From an uncultured Coriobacteriaceae bacterium (GTDB lineage Bacteria; Actinomycetota; Coriobacteriia; Coriobacteriales; Eggerthellaceae), in NCBI GenBank assembly GCA_937937585.1, contig CALDCB010000010.1, positions 1-51,301 of the forward strand: a DNA stretch of 51,301 nt. Direction: 5' to 3'. Shown one piece after another: positions 13,744-21,248 of the stretch; positions within the stretch are counted from its first letter, which is position 1; each line of letters starts with the position of its first letter. The notes under the pieces were generated by a model. It searched no databases, had not been told where the DNA came from, and worked only from the letters and a program-made list of their open reading frames with translations. A program made the position numbers and the translations under genes.

Positions 13744-14785
13744 CGTCAGCCCAATTTTGTAATACAGAACGCCTCTGTTCGAGGAGGTCGTCTCTGAAGT
13801 ACGCCTGAGTCGTTTGGTTCCCCCATACATGGCTCAGGCATTTTTCTGCCACGGCGTGATCCACGCCTTCCCTTGCCGCCCAGTCTCGGAACGCCGACCG
13901 CACGCCGTGGAGCGTGATCTTCCGGTGAAGAATCTCACACATCTTGAGCCGCACTGTGTCGATAGTCAGAGGCGAACCACTTCGGGCGGAGAAGGCATAT
14001 CCCTCGGGTGACGCCTGCTTCAGCGCTTCGAGGGCAAGGCTTGAGAGCGGCACTCGGAAGTCCCCCGCCTGCTTGGTCTTCATCCGTTCTGCGGGTACCG
14101 TCCATACGCCGCCATTAACTTCGTCCATTTTCATGAGACGCGCTTCGGTATTCCTGACGACAGTGGCCGCCGTAAGTAGGAAGAGGGCACTCGCAGGCGA
14201 CGGATGCAACCGGCAGTAGCGCACGAGTTTTTGCATCTCCTCCATCGTCGGCGCTTCCTGGTGCTCAACCTTTGCGACCTGCGACGGGGACGGAAGAAGC
14301 AGAGCGAGGTTCCCTTTCCACGACGCGGGGTTCGCCCCCGACCGCAGTTTCTTCACGGTACACCAATCGATCACTGCTTCGATTCTTGCTCGAAGGCGCT
14401 TCGCGGTCTCGGTGCGCTTGAGCCATATCGGACGCAGGGCTTCGAGTACATCGTCCGTTGTGATCTTGGCGACCTCTTTATCGCCGAGGAAGGGGAGGGC
14501 GTAGTCGTTGATCGACTGCCGCCATTGGGTTTCACTTCGCTCGTTCTTCCACCGTTTCACGCTGGCGATATCGGCCATAGCCGCAGGCAGAATGTCGGCG
14601 AACGTGGGGCCGGAGGTTTTATCTTCGGTCGCTTCGAACGCGCGGACGGCGGCAAGCTTCGCCTGTGTGAGCGTCATGCTGTCTACGCGCCCGACGCTTT
14701 TGTCCTTGCGTTTGCCATCGACGTAACCGCGCGCGACGTAGTACTCGATGCCCTTGACCTTCTTGATCTTGAGTAGTGGTGTCAT
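13727..14785 (-). CDS. int: Tyrosine recombinase, P4-type integrase, 352 aa
   Basis: Start at 14785 (MTPLLKIKKVKG), preceded by GGGGGAAAC. The N-terminal arm-binding domain shows YVARGYVDGKRKDKSVGR; the core-binding domain is helical (residues about 70-170). Catalytic residues visible: Arg in VVRNTEARL (near 210), His-x-x-Arg in LHGVRSAFRDWA (near 298), His/Trp in CLSHVWGN and nucleophile Tyr in TTQAYFRDD (near 327). These enzymes usually target the 3' end of a tRNA gene; the candidate attP lies 226 bp upstream. It is transcribed against the early operon. Confidence 0.95.
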   Translation of the reverse strand: MTPLLKIKKVKGIEYYVARGYVDGKRKDKSVGRVDSMTLTQAKLAAVRAFEATEDKTSGPTFADILPAAMADIASVKRWKNERSETQWRQSINDYALPFLGDKEVAKITTDDVLEALRPIWLKRTETAKRLRARIEAVIDWCTVKKLRSGANPASWKGNLALLLPSPSQVAKVEHQEAPTMEEMQKLVRYCRLHPSPASALFLLTAATVVRNTEARLMKMDEVNGGVWTVPAERMKTKQAGDFRVPLSSLALEALKQASPEGYAFSARSGSPLTIDTVRLKMCEILHRKITLHGVRSAFRDWAAREGVDHAVAEKCLSHVWGNQTTQAYFRDDLLEQRRSVLQNWADAIASS

Positions 14786-14968
14786 AAAAGTTTCCCCCAA
14801 ACGAGAGTTTTTTATAACTTTGTGGGGAAAAGTTTCCCCACTTGCCTTGGATTCTATGGACTTCGAGGGGTGAAAGCGAACTTTTGACACCCCCTGATTG
14901 TGCAAACGCGAGCAAACAGGCGACTGCCCGTGAAGCCTTGCGACTATTGAGTTGGGAGGTTTTTTGTA

Positions 14969-14998
14969 GATAAAACAAAGGCCATCCGAAGATGGCCT
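14969..14998 (-). terminator. Intrinsic terminator of the late operon
   Basis: On the minus strand an 8-bp stem (AGGCCATC, TTCG loop, GATGGCCT) is followed by TTGTTTTATC. It lies downstream of the lysis genes and upstream of int, so it should stop late transcripts before the integrase. Confidence 0.8.
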
Positions 14999-15010
14999 CT
15001 ATCCAAATTC

Positions 15011-15032
15011 TGGCGGAAGGGGAGGGATTCGA
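15011..15032 (-). other. attP: Candidate attP core matching the 3' end of a tRNA gene
   Basis: Read on the minus strand the 22 bp are TCGAATCCCTCCCCTTCCG followed by CCA. This has the exact layout of a tRNA 3' end: T-loop TCGAAT, T-stem CCCTC, 7-nt acceptor strand CCCTTCC, discriminator G and CCA. A G discriminator is typical of tRNA-Ser. No other half of a tRNA is present here. Adjacent to a P4-type integrase, this is most likely the crossover site, restoring a host tRNA upon integration. Confidence 0.65.
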
Positions 15033-15182
15033 GGTGTTGCCTATTTACAACCCCTGGCGGGGTTTCCCCACAAAGTTTCCCACCCGTTTTCCCCCTGAAA
15101 GCCCTTGTGAGCTTAGGTAAAATACGTGTCAGAGCGCCGTTGAGCGCCGCCCGCATCGCGTGTCCCGCTTGCGGGCTTTTCT

Positions 15183-15611
15183 TTATCTTACTACGTCGGC
15201 TAAGGCGTCGTGCTTTTGGGCGCACCGCTCAAAACCGTCTCCGCATCGCGAAGCAGTTTGAGCCATTCGGCCGACCAAGCCTTCGAGTTTTGCAACTCTG
15301 GCTCTAAGAGCGTCTGCGGAATCGTCTTTGGCACTTCGATCACTGTCGGCGTGCCGCAACCGGGCAAGCAGACGATCGCGCTCAGCGCGCAGATCGTTGT
15401 ACTCACTCTGAGCAAGAAGGATCGTGTTGGTAGCTTTTGCGAGGTTGTCTGCATGATTTTCCTGCGCCTTTTGAACGACGGCCGCTTGAGCTCTTTCCAT
15501 CTCGGCGATCTGCCTCTCATACTTTAGCTCTGCGGCGTGGTAGCCGACGTAGGCTGAGGTCAGGAAAAAGAACACGCCCGCAGCGGCGCTGAGGATGAAA
15601 CCCTTGTTCAC
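15183..15611 (-). CDS. Rz: Rz-like inner-membrane spanin, 142 aa
   Basis: A GTG start at 15611 overlaps the previous stop as GTGA. Residues about 4-22 (GFILSAAAGVFFFLTSAYVG) form one N-terminal membrane anchor; the rest is a long periplasmic coiled coil (residues about 28-125), rich in Ala, Glu and Arg. This is the layout of the inner-membrane spanin that, with the Rz1 lipoprotein, fuses inner and outer membranes in the last lysis step. Rz1 is embedded in another frame of this gene. Confidence 0.85.
   Translation of the reverse strand: MNKGFILSAAAGVFFFLTSAYVGYHAAELKYERQIAEMERAQAAVVQKAQENHADNLAKATNTILLAQSEYNDLRAERDRLLARLRHADSDRSAKDDSADALRARVAKLEGLVGRMAQTASRCGDGFERCAQKHDALADVVR
15200..15454 (-). 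CDS. Rz1: Rz1-like outer-membrane spanin lipoprotein, 84 aa, embedded in Rz
   Basis: Read in an alternate frame entirely inside Rz. Start at 15454 (MQTTSQKLPT). A lipoprotein signal ends in CLPGC with Cys33 as the lipidated residue; the mature part is about 52 aa and begins CGTPTVIEVPKTIPQ, Pro-containing like known Rz1 proteins. Complete nesting inside Rz is the lambda arrangement. It implies a Gram-negative host. Confidence 0.85.
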   Translation of the reverse strand: MQTTSQKLPTRSFLLRVSTTICALSAIVCLPGCGTPTVIEVPKTIPQTLLEPELQNSKAWSAEWLKLLRDAETVLSGAPKSTTP

Positions 15612-15856
15612 AGCTCGACCCTTTCGAGTATCGCGCGCTGCCCGAGAACGTGGAGGTACCCGTCCATCACATAAAGCTGAAAGGTATAAAGGTCGCGGGA
15701 GCACGTCGGTGTAAAGCCCAGCTCCCCCGCGTCCCATTTAACAAGCATCGCTGCGAGCTTGTCGCGACGGATTTTGAGTTGCAGGTATTCCGCTTTGAAG
15801 CGCTCTTTGTAGTCGGCGCTCGTCATCAGCGTGGCGGTGTCTTTGAGTTCCATCAT
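15608..15856 (-). CDS. Small phage protein, 82 aa, possibly crAss001_48/Acb2-like
   Basis: Compact two-helix-looking protein: residues about 14-44 (DYKERFKAEYLQLKIRRDKL) and 55-82 (LYTFQLYVMDGYLHVLGQRA), joined by a short GELGFTPTC segment. The pattern resembles short proteins common in gut phages, some named after crAss001_48; I think some relatives fall near the Acb2/Tad-type hairpin proteins that sequester cyclic nucleotides, but this is from memory and weak. It lies between the endolysin and Rz genes and overlaps both by four bases. Confidence 0.6.
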   Translation of the reverse strand: MMELKDTATLMTSADYKERFKAEYLQLKIRRDKLAAMLVKWDAGELGFTPTCSRDLYTFQLYVMDGYLHVLGQRAILERVEL

Positions 15857-16227
15857 TTTTTAGTCCTCTTATCAAAACGCACGGCATAGCCGCGACGGTC
15901 TACGTGAACGAACGTGTCGTAGCGGCCGACGCCGCCTGTCACGTTCATGCTGTCGGCGAGTTGCCACAGCTGGTTTAAATCCTTGGCGTCCATCGGTGCA
16001 ACGTCCGCTGCCAGTCCTTTGGTGTGGTACGAGTTGGCAACACCGCCCACTGCCTTGTTGTGCTCAGGGCTGCGGTACCCACTCGTAACGATCAGCGGCT
16101 TACCGAAGCGAAGCCGAAGCTGGTTCAGAAAATCCACGAGCTCCTGCTTCACGTTCATCGGGCCATAGGGCGACGGCGCGCCGTCACGCGAAGCGAATTC
16201 CTTGCCGTCGAAAAATCCGTCTTTCAT
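15853..16227 (-). CDS. Endolysin, peptidase M15 family, 124 aa
   Basis: L-alanyl-D-glutamate or D-Ala-type peptidase of the M15 zinc family. The zinc site is seen as SYHTKGLAADV (His and Asp ligands) and HVD near the C-terminus; TSGYRSPEHNKAVGG is the preceding signature. No signal peptide or membrane segment, so release needs the holin encoded immediately upstream. Start at 16227 overlaps the holin stop as ATGA. Length is normal for phage M15 endolysins. Confidence 0.92.
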   Translation of the reverse strand: MKDGFFDGKEFASRDGAPSPYGPMNVKQELVDFLNQLRLRFGKPLIVTSGYRSPEHNKAVGGVANSYHTKGLAADVAPMDAKDLNQLWQLADSMNVTGGVGRYDTFVHVDRRGYAVRFDKRTKK

Positions 16228-16520
16228 CCTTCGACCCCCGTACGTTTGCGAACCAAGGCGAAGGCAAAGCTCACGCCTTCTTTTCCGGCGAAGCCGCCCA
16301 GCCCTGCGAGAGCCCCGCTCAAGGACGTACTCAACCCGTAGGCGTCGCCCGCCAGTGCGATGAGAAAACCGATGAACCCCGAGAGAAGGACGGCAAAGAA
16401 GAACTCGTGCCAACTGAAGGCTCTGCCCTTCTCTGCGGAGTTGACGTACATGAGCGCCTGAGCCATAGCCGCCACCCCCGCGCAAAAGAAGTAAGGAAAG
16501 AAACCGTGCTGATCGTGCAT
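16224..16520 (-). CDS. Holin, 98 aa
   Basis: Small membrane protein with three hydrophobic segments (about residues 7-24, 36-53 and 58-77), a short charged loop (EKGRAFSWHEFF) and a basic C-terminus (VRKRTGVEG). The size, topology and position directly before the endolysin support a class I-type holin, probably LydA/phage holin family 3. I chose ATG 16520: it is preceded by GGGGGTTTTTC, where the G run is the only Shine-Dalgarno-like element. That element is inside a hairpin (16527-16562). A 17-residue longer form starting at 16571 lacks a ribosome binding site. Confidence 0.85.
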   Translation of the reverse strand: MHDQHGFFPYFFCAGVAAMAQALMYVNSAEKGRAFSWHEFFFAVLLSGFIGFLIALAGDAYGLSTSLSGALAGLGGFAGKEGVSFAFALVRKRTGVEG

Positions 16521-16521
16521 G

Positions 16522-16562
16522 AAAAACCCCCGATTCGTTGACCGTAGTTTGACGATCGGGGG
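16522..16562 (-). promoter_or_regulatory. Hairpin with U-tract fused to the holin start
   Basis: On the minus strand CCCCCGAT and ATCGGGGG pair across a 20-base loop; the 3' arm is followed by TTTTTC and the holin ATG. The stem resembles an intrinsic terminator, and its GGGGG is also the only candidate ribosome binding site. Folding would therefore hide it or end transcription. Confidence 0.6.
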
Positions 16563-16574
16563 CTTAGTCATGTA

Positions 16575-16751
16575 TCAAGGCTTGGCAACCCGCATGGCTG
16601 TTTCGATGGCGCACCAAGCTTTCTCAAGCGTCCGTACGTCTTCGTCGTCGAGCCCGCCGTTATCGCGAGCTGCGTCACACACTTCGTCGATCTTATCGAG
16701 AAGGTGTTCGACGGTTTGCTCGCAGCGGGCATGGATCAAGGCTGTATCCAT
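16575..16751 (-). CDS. Hypothetical protein, 58 aa
   Basis: Helical, acidic protein (TVEHLLDKIDEVCDAARDNG). ATG 16751 is preferred because GGAGAATGATT gives a normal spacing; an ATG two codons earlier overlaps the upstream stop but sits too close to the GGAG. It lies between a structural-type gene and the holin. No family recognised. Confidence 0.65.
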   Translation of the reverse strand: MDTALIHARCEQTVEHLLDKIDEVCDAARDNGGLDDEDVRTLEKAWCAIETAMRVAKP

Positions 16752-16753
16752 AA

Positions 16754-17089
16754 TCATTCTCCGTGACGGTTCATGATTTCTTTCAGCGCATCCAAGTCTC
16801 CCTTGTCAGGCTTATACGGCCCGATGGAGAAGGGGTGCGCTTCAAGGTTCTTCACTGCTTCGTCGTAAAGCAGGTCTACGTCGATGCGGTTCTGATCGTC
16901 CACGACGCCCAAGGACTTGAGCATCGGGATGTAGGGGGCCGCCATCGTCGGAGCCTGTTTCGCGATCAACCCGGAGGCGATGCCGATCGTAAAGGGCAGA
17001 GCACCGCCCGCTTGTTCCGCGGCGGGGATGAGGACTTGTTGAGCATACTCAACCACCACGGCTGAGAGATTTCCGATCGGCATCTTCAT
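16754..17089 (-). CDS. Hypothetical protein, 111 aa
   Basis: GGAGTTAAGTT precedes the ATG. Residues about 5-60 are moderately hydrophobic and helical (VVVEYAQQVLIPAAEQAGG, FTIGIASGLIAKQA); the C-terminal half is acidic. In virion and lysis regions such proteins are often unassigned. A minus-strand relative of the A-E-Q-A motif occurs here (AAEQAGG). Confidence 0.75.
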   Translation of the reverse strand: MKMPIGNLSAVVVEYAQQVLIPAAEQAGGALPFTIGIASGLIAKQAPTMAAPYIPMLKSLGVVDDQNRIDVDLLYDEAVKNLEAHPFSIGPYKPDKGDLDALKEIMNRHGE

Positions 17090-17092
17090 AAC

Positions 17093-17737
17093 TTAACTCC
17101 GATTAACGTTGATGTTGCCCGTCACCGGCTGAACCGCCGGGGCTGCGGCTGTCGGCGCAACCCACGAGTTGTACCGCTCCATGACTTCGGGGCAGATCGC
17201 CGTGCGAGGTACGACGAGGTGGGTGATCTGGTTCAGCGTGTTGTTGATCCCTGCGACGGCGTTGTTGAGCTGAGCGATACCGCACCCGCACGTTTGGGCG
17301 ACGGAGTCGATCTTTGCACCAAGTTCGGCGCGGACGAGCTTTTCACGCAGGTCAGCGATTTCGCCGTTCTTCGCCTGCTGGGCTTCAAGGACGGCGACGC
17401 GTTCGCGGTTGCTCGCGGATTCCTGAGAGAGCGGCTTAATGTAGTCCATCAGACGGTTTTCGAGCTTCTCGTTTTCGGAGCGCGTCGCCTGATACAGCGC
17501 CGCGTCCTGATTGTCCGAGTACTTCTGCGCCGTCAGTTCGGCAATCTTGGCGTCCTTTTCAGCGATGACGCCAAGCGCGGCCATCTGCGGGGCGCAGTTG
17601 TTTCCACCGAAGAGGCCGCCGAGGATTCCGTTGCCGTTGTTGGCGGAGCCAAGGAAGCCGAGAGAGCCCAAAACGAGGGCGGGGATGCCTACGCCGTTGG
17701 CGAGGCCTTTCGTGGCATAGCGATTGAAATTACCCAT
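17093..17737 (-). CDS. Coiled-coil protein of gut-phage type, 214 aa
   Basis: Start at 17737 has AAAGGAGTTTGTC upstream. Residues about 15-45 form a Gly/Asn/Leu-rich hydrophobic segment (ILGGLFGGNNCAPQ), residues about 55-145 a long coiled coil (EKDAKIAELTAQKYSDNQDA), then TCGCGIAQLNNAVAGINN, HLVVPRTAICPEVM and a Pro/Ala-rich tail. I recall many gut phages carrying proteins with exactly this order, including the VVPxxxICP motif, but no established function. Possibly a virion or spike-associated trimer. Confidence 0.75.
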   Translation of the reverse strand: MGNFNRYATKGLANGVGIPALVLGSLGFLGSANNGNGILGGLFGGNNCAPQMAALGVIAEKDAKIAELTAQKYSDNQDAALYQATRSENEKLENRLMDYIKPLSQESASNRERVAVLEAQQAKNGEIADLREKLVRAELGAKIDSVAQTCGCGIAQLNNAVAGINNTLNQITHLVVPRTAICPEVMERYNSWVAPTAAAPAVQPVTGNINVNRS

Positions 17738-17770
17738 GACAAACTCCTTTGTCACAGGAACTCTGAGGTT

Positions 17771-17935
17771 CTATTTGGCGCTCGGTTGGCGCTGAGGATT
17801 AGGCTCAGGGGCCTTGGTGATTACCGCGATCGTCTTGCATCGCGGGCATCGGATGAAGAACTCGCCCGTCGTCTGCGGCGACACGTCGAAAATGCGCTTG
17901 CCGCATTGAGGGCAGAGGATGTGAACTTTTTCCAT
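17771..17935 (-). CDS. Com-like zinc-ribbon protein, 54 aa
   Basis: Four cysteines in two CPxC knuckles (CPQC at 8-11, CPRC at 30-33) separated by a short beta-rich stretch (GKRIFDVSPQTTGEFFIR) match the Com family; in phage Mu, Com activates translation of mom. CGGAGGATCGC before the ATG at 17935 fixes the start. No mom-like gene was seen nearby, so the partner here is unknown. Confidence 0.75.
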   Translation of the reverse strand: MEKVHILCPQCGKRIFDVSPQTTGEFFIRCPRCKTIAVITKAPEPNPQRQPSAK

Positions 17936-18221
17936 GCGATCCTCCGTTTGGATGACCACAGTTTCGATTAGGAATTTTCACTCATGTATCACTTTTATTT
18001 CGTTGTAAAACAATATTACCTTGTGAAATCAATGTTGGCAAGGGCTGAAGGATGTTCGCACGCTTGAGAAAGCGTGGTGCGCGGTAGCCACCATCAAGGC
18101 CGTGTGCAAAGAATAGGCGGCCAGTACGCGCACGAAAAACCCCGGTTTCCCGGGGTTCTCATTGCAATCTCAGTTCTACGAGTCGCTGCTGAAACGGGGT
18201 TTCGTTACAGCCGCGCCTCAA
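17936..18221. other. 286-bp gap with an ATACATGA motif and a terminator
   Basis: No gene is supported. On the minus strand it holds the terminator at 18133-18157 and then TGATACATGAG (17980-17990), one of five minus-strand copies of ATACATGA. TTGTTT and GATACA stand 17 bp apart in front of the Com-like gene, at most a weak sigma70 promoter. Confidence 0.4.
18133..18157 (-). terminator. Intrinsic terminator
   Basis: Minus-strand stem AACCCCGG, loop GAAA, CCGGGGTT followed by TTTCG. It lies 65 bp after the stop of the gene 18222-18743. Confidence 0.75.
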
Positions 18222-18743
18222 TCAATAGATTGCCGGAATCGGTATTCCGCCAATAAAGGGCGGAATGCCATTTTTATTCTCACGACGCCGAATCATTTTT
18301 TCAAGATTTCGCTGTACTGTCGGCGCGTTTTGATTCTTCGCGAGCCATACCCGCGCCGCCTGCATCAACCCGTGGCAGAAGTCCACGACGTCCGTGAGAT
18401 AGGTTTCGTTGCAAACATTGTTGATGAGGAGTATCCGGCCGTTTGGAATCGTAAGGATCAGCTTTTTGTTGCCTTTGCGGTCATCCACAGTCCCCGTATG
18501 AAGGAGATCGTTGCGAAGCTGCTTCATCAGTTCGGGCGTCGCCAATGAGAAAAACTCTTGCGGCAGGTTCTTTTCGCACCATGCTACGTAGTTCACATTC
18601 TTCGCCCAGAAGCCCTCTGTTTCTAAGGCCGCGCACATATCGGGCAGGGTAAGCGCTGCCATCGTTGCGACGACATACAGTTCGGCCTTAAGAGCCCTGT
18701 CTATCTCGTCCAGCAGCATTTCGACACAGTTCGGCTCCGGCAT
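18222..18743 (-). CDS. Hypothetical protein, 173 aa
   Basis: AGAGGAGAACCGT before the ATG is a strong ribosome binding site. The N-terminal 50 residues (LLDEIDRALKAELYVVATMAALTLPDMCAAL) resemble a family of unassigned proteins found in phages and bacteria in which this helix-rich head is conserved. The C-terminal part is basic. Its start lies 56 bp inside the upstream gene in another frame. Its position next to the tail fibre genes could mean a late moron gene. Confidence 0.75.
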   Translation of the reverse strand: MPEPNCVEMLLDEIDRALKAELYVVATMAALTLPDMCAALETEGFWAKNVNYVAWCEKNLPQEFFSLATPELMKQLRNDLLHTGTVDDRKGNKKLILTIPNGRILLINNVCNETYLTDVVDFCHGLMQAARVWLAKNQNAPTVQRNLEKMIRRRENKNGIPPFIGGIPIPAIY

Positions 18744-18924
18744 ACGGTTCTCCTCTTTGAGTTCTTACCCAATCTACAAGATCAAAGAGGTCAAGATCGG
18801 ACTCACCATACCGGTCGACCGAATAAGTGCGGACAACAAGGCGGCCTTTATCGTTAACCCACAGCTCTACGGGGTAGCCTTCCTTAAGTTCCCGAATGGG
18901 GAGCACAGCGATCTTTGTTTCCAT
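18688..18924 (-). CDS. Hypothetical protein, 78 aa
   Basis: CGGAGAAAGATC precedes the ATG at 18924. The first 50 residues are beta-rich (KIAVLPIRELKEGYPVELWV) and resemble a small barrel; the C-terminal 20 residues overlap the next gene by 56 bp and are probably shaped by it. No family recognised. Confidence 0.65.
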   Translation of the reverse strand: METKIAVLPIRELKEGYPVELWVNDKGRLVVRTYSVDRYGESDLDLFDLVDWVRTQRGEPYAGAELCRNAAGRDRQGS

Positions 18925-18960
18925 GATCTTTCTCCGTTGTCCGAATTATGGCATTAATGT

Positions 18961-21246
18961 TCAAAGACGCGCCTCAATCCGCGCCAGGCGCCAGCGTTGG
19001 TAGGCGCACTCAAGGGCCAAGGCTTCTTCGTAGCGGATGCCGTACCGATCTCCGGCGGCAGTCACCTGGCGTTTTTCCACATGCGTCACTTCGGGCGTCG
19101 TGATGTTCCCGTCCTCGTCCGTCACCTCCGGCTGATCCACCACGGTGACGTCCTCGTACTCATCCTCCCACGCGTCGTGGCAGAAGAGGCCGTAGCGCGA
19201 GGCGTCCAAGCCTTCGGACTCGAACGCCGCCTTCACCTCCTGAGCAATGACGCCGACGTGGATTCGAGCGTCGCCGCCCTTCTTCTCAACCGCGTCCTTG
19301 AACTGGAAGACCTTGAACCCCACTTTGCCCCAGGCGCGCATGAGGGCGTCGTCAGGCGCGGTGATGTTCTCTTTACAACGGGCGTCGGAGGTGTTGATTG
19401 CCCCCGTACCGGCATATAGCTGCTCCCATCGAGTCGCCGCAGCCCCAATCGCTTGGGCATTGTCGTTACCAGGACATAGCGCATACGAAGCGTTTAAGTA
19501 AGCTTTGCAGGCAAAGGACTGAGTATCATCGTCCCACGTACCGATAAAAAATTGCTGCCCCTTGTACCCGATATGTCCGCCGTTTGATAAATACCCTTCA
19601 CCTAAACTGATGTGTGGGCGTTTTTTACCTATAAAGCTTGACGTAAGAGACTGGCAGGTGTCCATGCCGTTAACGAAGGCGTTTCTGCTGTTGATGTTTC
19701 TGACTGAACCTCCCTGAACGCCATTACTAACACCGGGTATATCAATATCTTGCAGGATCAAATTAGGATTAACTGAGTATATTCCGCGAGTTAGTCCGGT
19801 TTGTTTATTTACCTGACAGTTGATAATCGAATCCAAACCACCAACTTCATCTCGAATAAGATATTGATAGTTTTTAACGTTATCAAAGAAAATGTTTTCA
19901 AGTCGATTATGGATAGCTGTTGCGTTCGTGCTATAAAACTTAATTACTCCGTAGTATTCGGATATTTCACTGTCAATTACAAAATCAACAAACGAAATAT
20001 TTTTATAATTCGAGTAATAGCTATTAAGCGAACATTGAACGCCATATTCAGTTACATGTCTGGCATCAACACCTTGGATAAGAACACCATCGACACTAAC
20101 GTTTGCGTATCCCAAAACGATAAGCGGCTCGATTCTTCCGGTGAGTCCTGAAGTGTTGTAATACAGATTTCGCAATGTCAGATTTTTAATCTGTACATTT
20201 CTAGCACACGTTTTCTCAGCGCGTTCTTCTACTGAAATTTCAGTTGGATTATTTTCAAGTGTCAAACCAATAGCACAACATTCTGCTATACAGTTTGAAA
20301 AGGTTAAATTTCTTGCAGGAGGTTCTTCGTGATGACCTCCAGCTGCATATCCCGCTCCGAAGCCATAGGAGTAGCAATCCGAAACAACTACGCCATCGTT
20401 ACCTCCGTCCAACTCAATACCATGCTGATGATACTGAATGGTTACGCCTTCACGATCATAGATGGATGTGTGATTTGAAATAAAAACATTGCGCGCAAAA
20501 TGCGTAGTCAGCCCATCATCAACAACCGGGTTATGTGTAGCGGTTTGGAAGAAACGAATGCGCTCGCAACCCCCGCGAACGGCGTCGTAGTTAAAGTGCC
20601 CTACAGAGTAGTTGTTCTTTAGCTCAAACGTGGCGCAGTCAAAGCCGTGTAAAACTGGATCATAGACAGTAACGTAGAAAACGTTGGCGTCTTTTACGCC
20701 AGCAAGTTTTACTCCGCATCCTCCATAGCTATCATCAGTTTGCTCGGCACGATCCCAGCCATACATATAAATAGACATACCCGACAAACTGATGTTCTCA
20801 TCGTATTCAGTTTGTGGAATGTTGTTGTATTTGGCTTCATATCGGCCTTTGTTGCAAAAGCCGTCAGTTACAATTGGCGCAGATTGAGAAACATGGATTT
20901 TTGTAGCGTTTCTTCCGGCGCCGTATACACCACAGTTTGAAGGGAGATATATATCTTTGCTAATGAGATAGTCGCCTGAAGGGATAAAACAGGAGGCTTT
21001 CTTAATAACACTAACATTAATAGCTTTTTGAATAGCTTCGGTGTCATCATGGTGGCCATCGCCAACAGCTCCAAAATCCTTCACATTGACGACGTCCGCG
21101 AAGCGATACCGGAGCTGACGCGGGTAGACGGTACCGGCCGCGGCCACCGGCAACATATCCCCGATGCCGACGGGCGTTTCCACCACGTGAATATCCTTGC
21201 CCTTCTTCTTGGCGAGGGCGACACCTGAATGGTATTGGATTGTCAT
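18961..21246 (-). CDS. Tailspike: pectate-lyase-fold beta-helix with C-terminal S74 chaperone, 761 aa
   Basis: Start at 21246, three bases after the upstream fibre stop, with no strong ribosome binding site, so probably coupled. Residues about 50-130 begin the pectate-lyase-3 signature (VNVKDFGAVGDGHHDDTEAIQKAI), followed by a long beta-helix. The last 130 residues are a peptidase S74 intramolecular chaperone (TSDARCKENITAPDDALM, GVIAQEV), which trims itself after trimerisation. This is expected to bind or degrade surface polysaccharide. The middle (about 19500-21050) is far more AT-rich than flanking DNA, a sign of acquisition from elsewhere. Confidence 0.9.
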   Translation of the reverse strand: MTIQYHSGVALAKKKGKDIHVVETPVGIGDMLPVAAAGTVYPRQLRYRFADVVNVKDFGAVGDGHHDDTEAIQKAINVSVIKKASCFIPSGDYLISKDIYLPSNCGVYGAGRNATKIHVSQSAPIVTDGFCNKGRYEAKYNNIPQTEYDENISLSGMSIYMYGWDRAEQTDDSYGGCGVKLAGVKDANVFYVTVYDPVLHGFDCATFELKNNYSVGHFNYDAVRGGCERIRFFQTATHNPVVDDGLTTHFARNVFISNHTSIYDREGVTIQYHQHGIELDGGNDGVVVSDCYSYGFGAGYAAGGHHEEPPARNLTFSNCIAECCAIGLTLENNPTEISVEERAEKTCARNVQIKNLTLRNLYYNTSGLTGRIEPLIVLGYANVSVDGVLIQGVDARHVTEYGVQCSLNSYYSNYKNISFVDFVIDSEISEYYGVIKFYSTNATAIHNRLENIFFDNVKNYQYLIRDEVGGLDSIINCQVNKQTGLTRGIYSVNPNLILQDIDIPGVSNGVQGGSVRNINSRNAFVNGMDTCQSLTSSFIGKKRPHISLGEGYLSNGGHIGYKGQQFFIGTWDDDTQSFACKAYLNASYALCPGNDNAQAIGAAATRWEQLYAGTGAINTSDARCKENITAPDDALMRAWGKVGFKVFQFKDAVEKKGGDARIHVGVIAQEVKAAFESEGLDASRYGLFCHDAWEDEYEDVTVVDQPEVTDEDGNITTPEVTHVEKRQVTAAGDRYGIRYEEALALECAYQRWRLARIEARL

Positions 21247-21248
21247 GA

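Larger units (their letters stand above)
14786..15095. repeat. Cluster of GTTTCCCC(AC) repeats, candidate integrase arm sites
   Basis: Copies lie at 14790-14798 (GTTTCCCCC), 14833-14841 with an inverted partner at 14822-14830 (GTGGGGAAA-AG-TTTCCCCAC), 15062-15071 (GTTTCCCCAC), 15075-15083 (GTTTCCCAC) and 15086-15095 (GTTTTCCCCC). They flank the tRNA-like core at 15011-15032 on both sides, which is how arm-type integrase or excisionase sites are arranged in an attP. The 396-bp gap between int and the Rz gene contains no gene besides these sites and a terminator. Confidence 0.55.
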
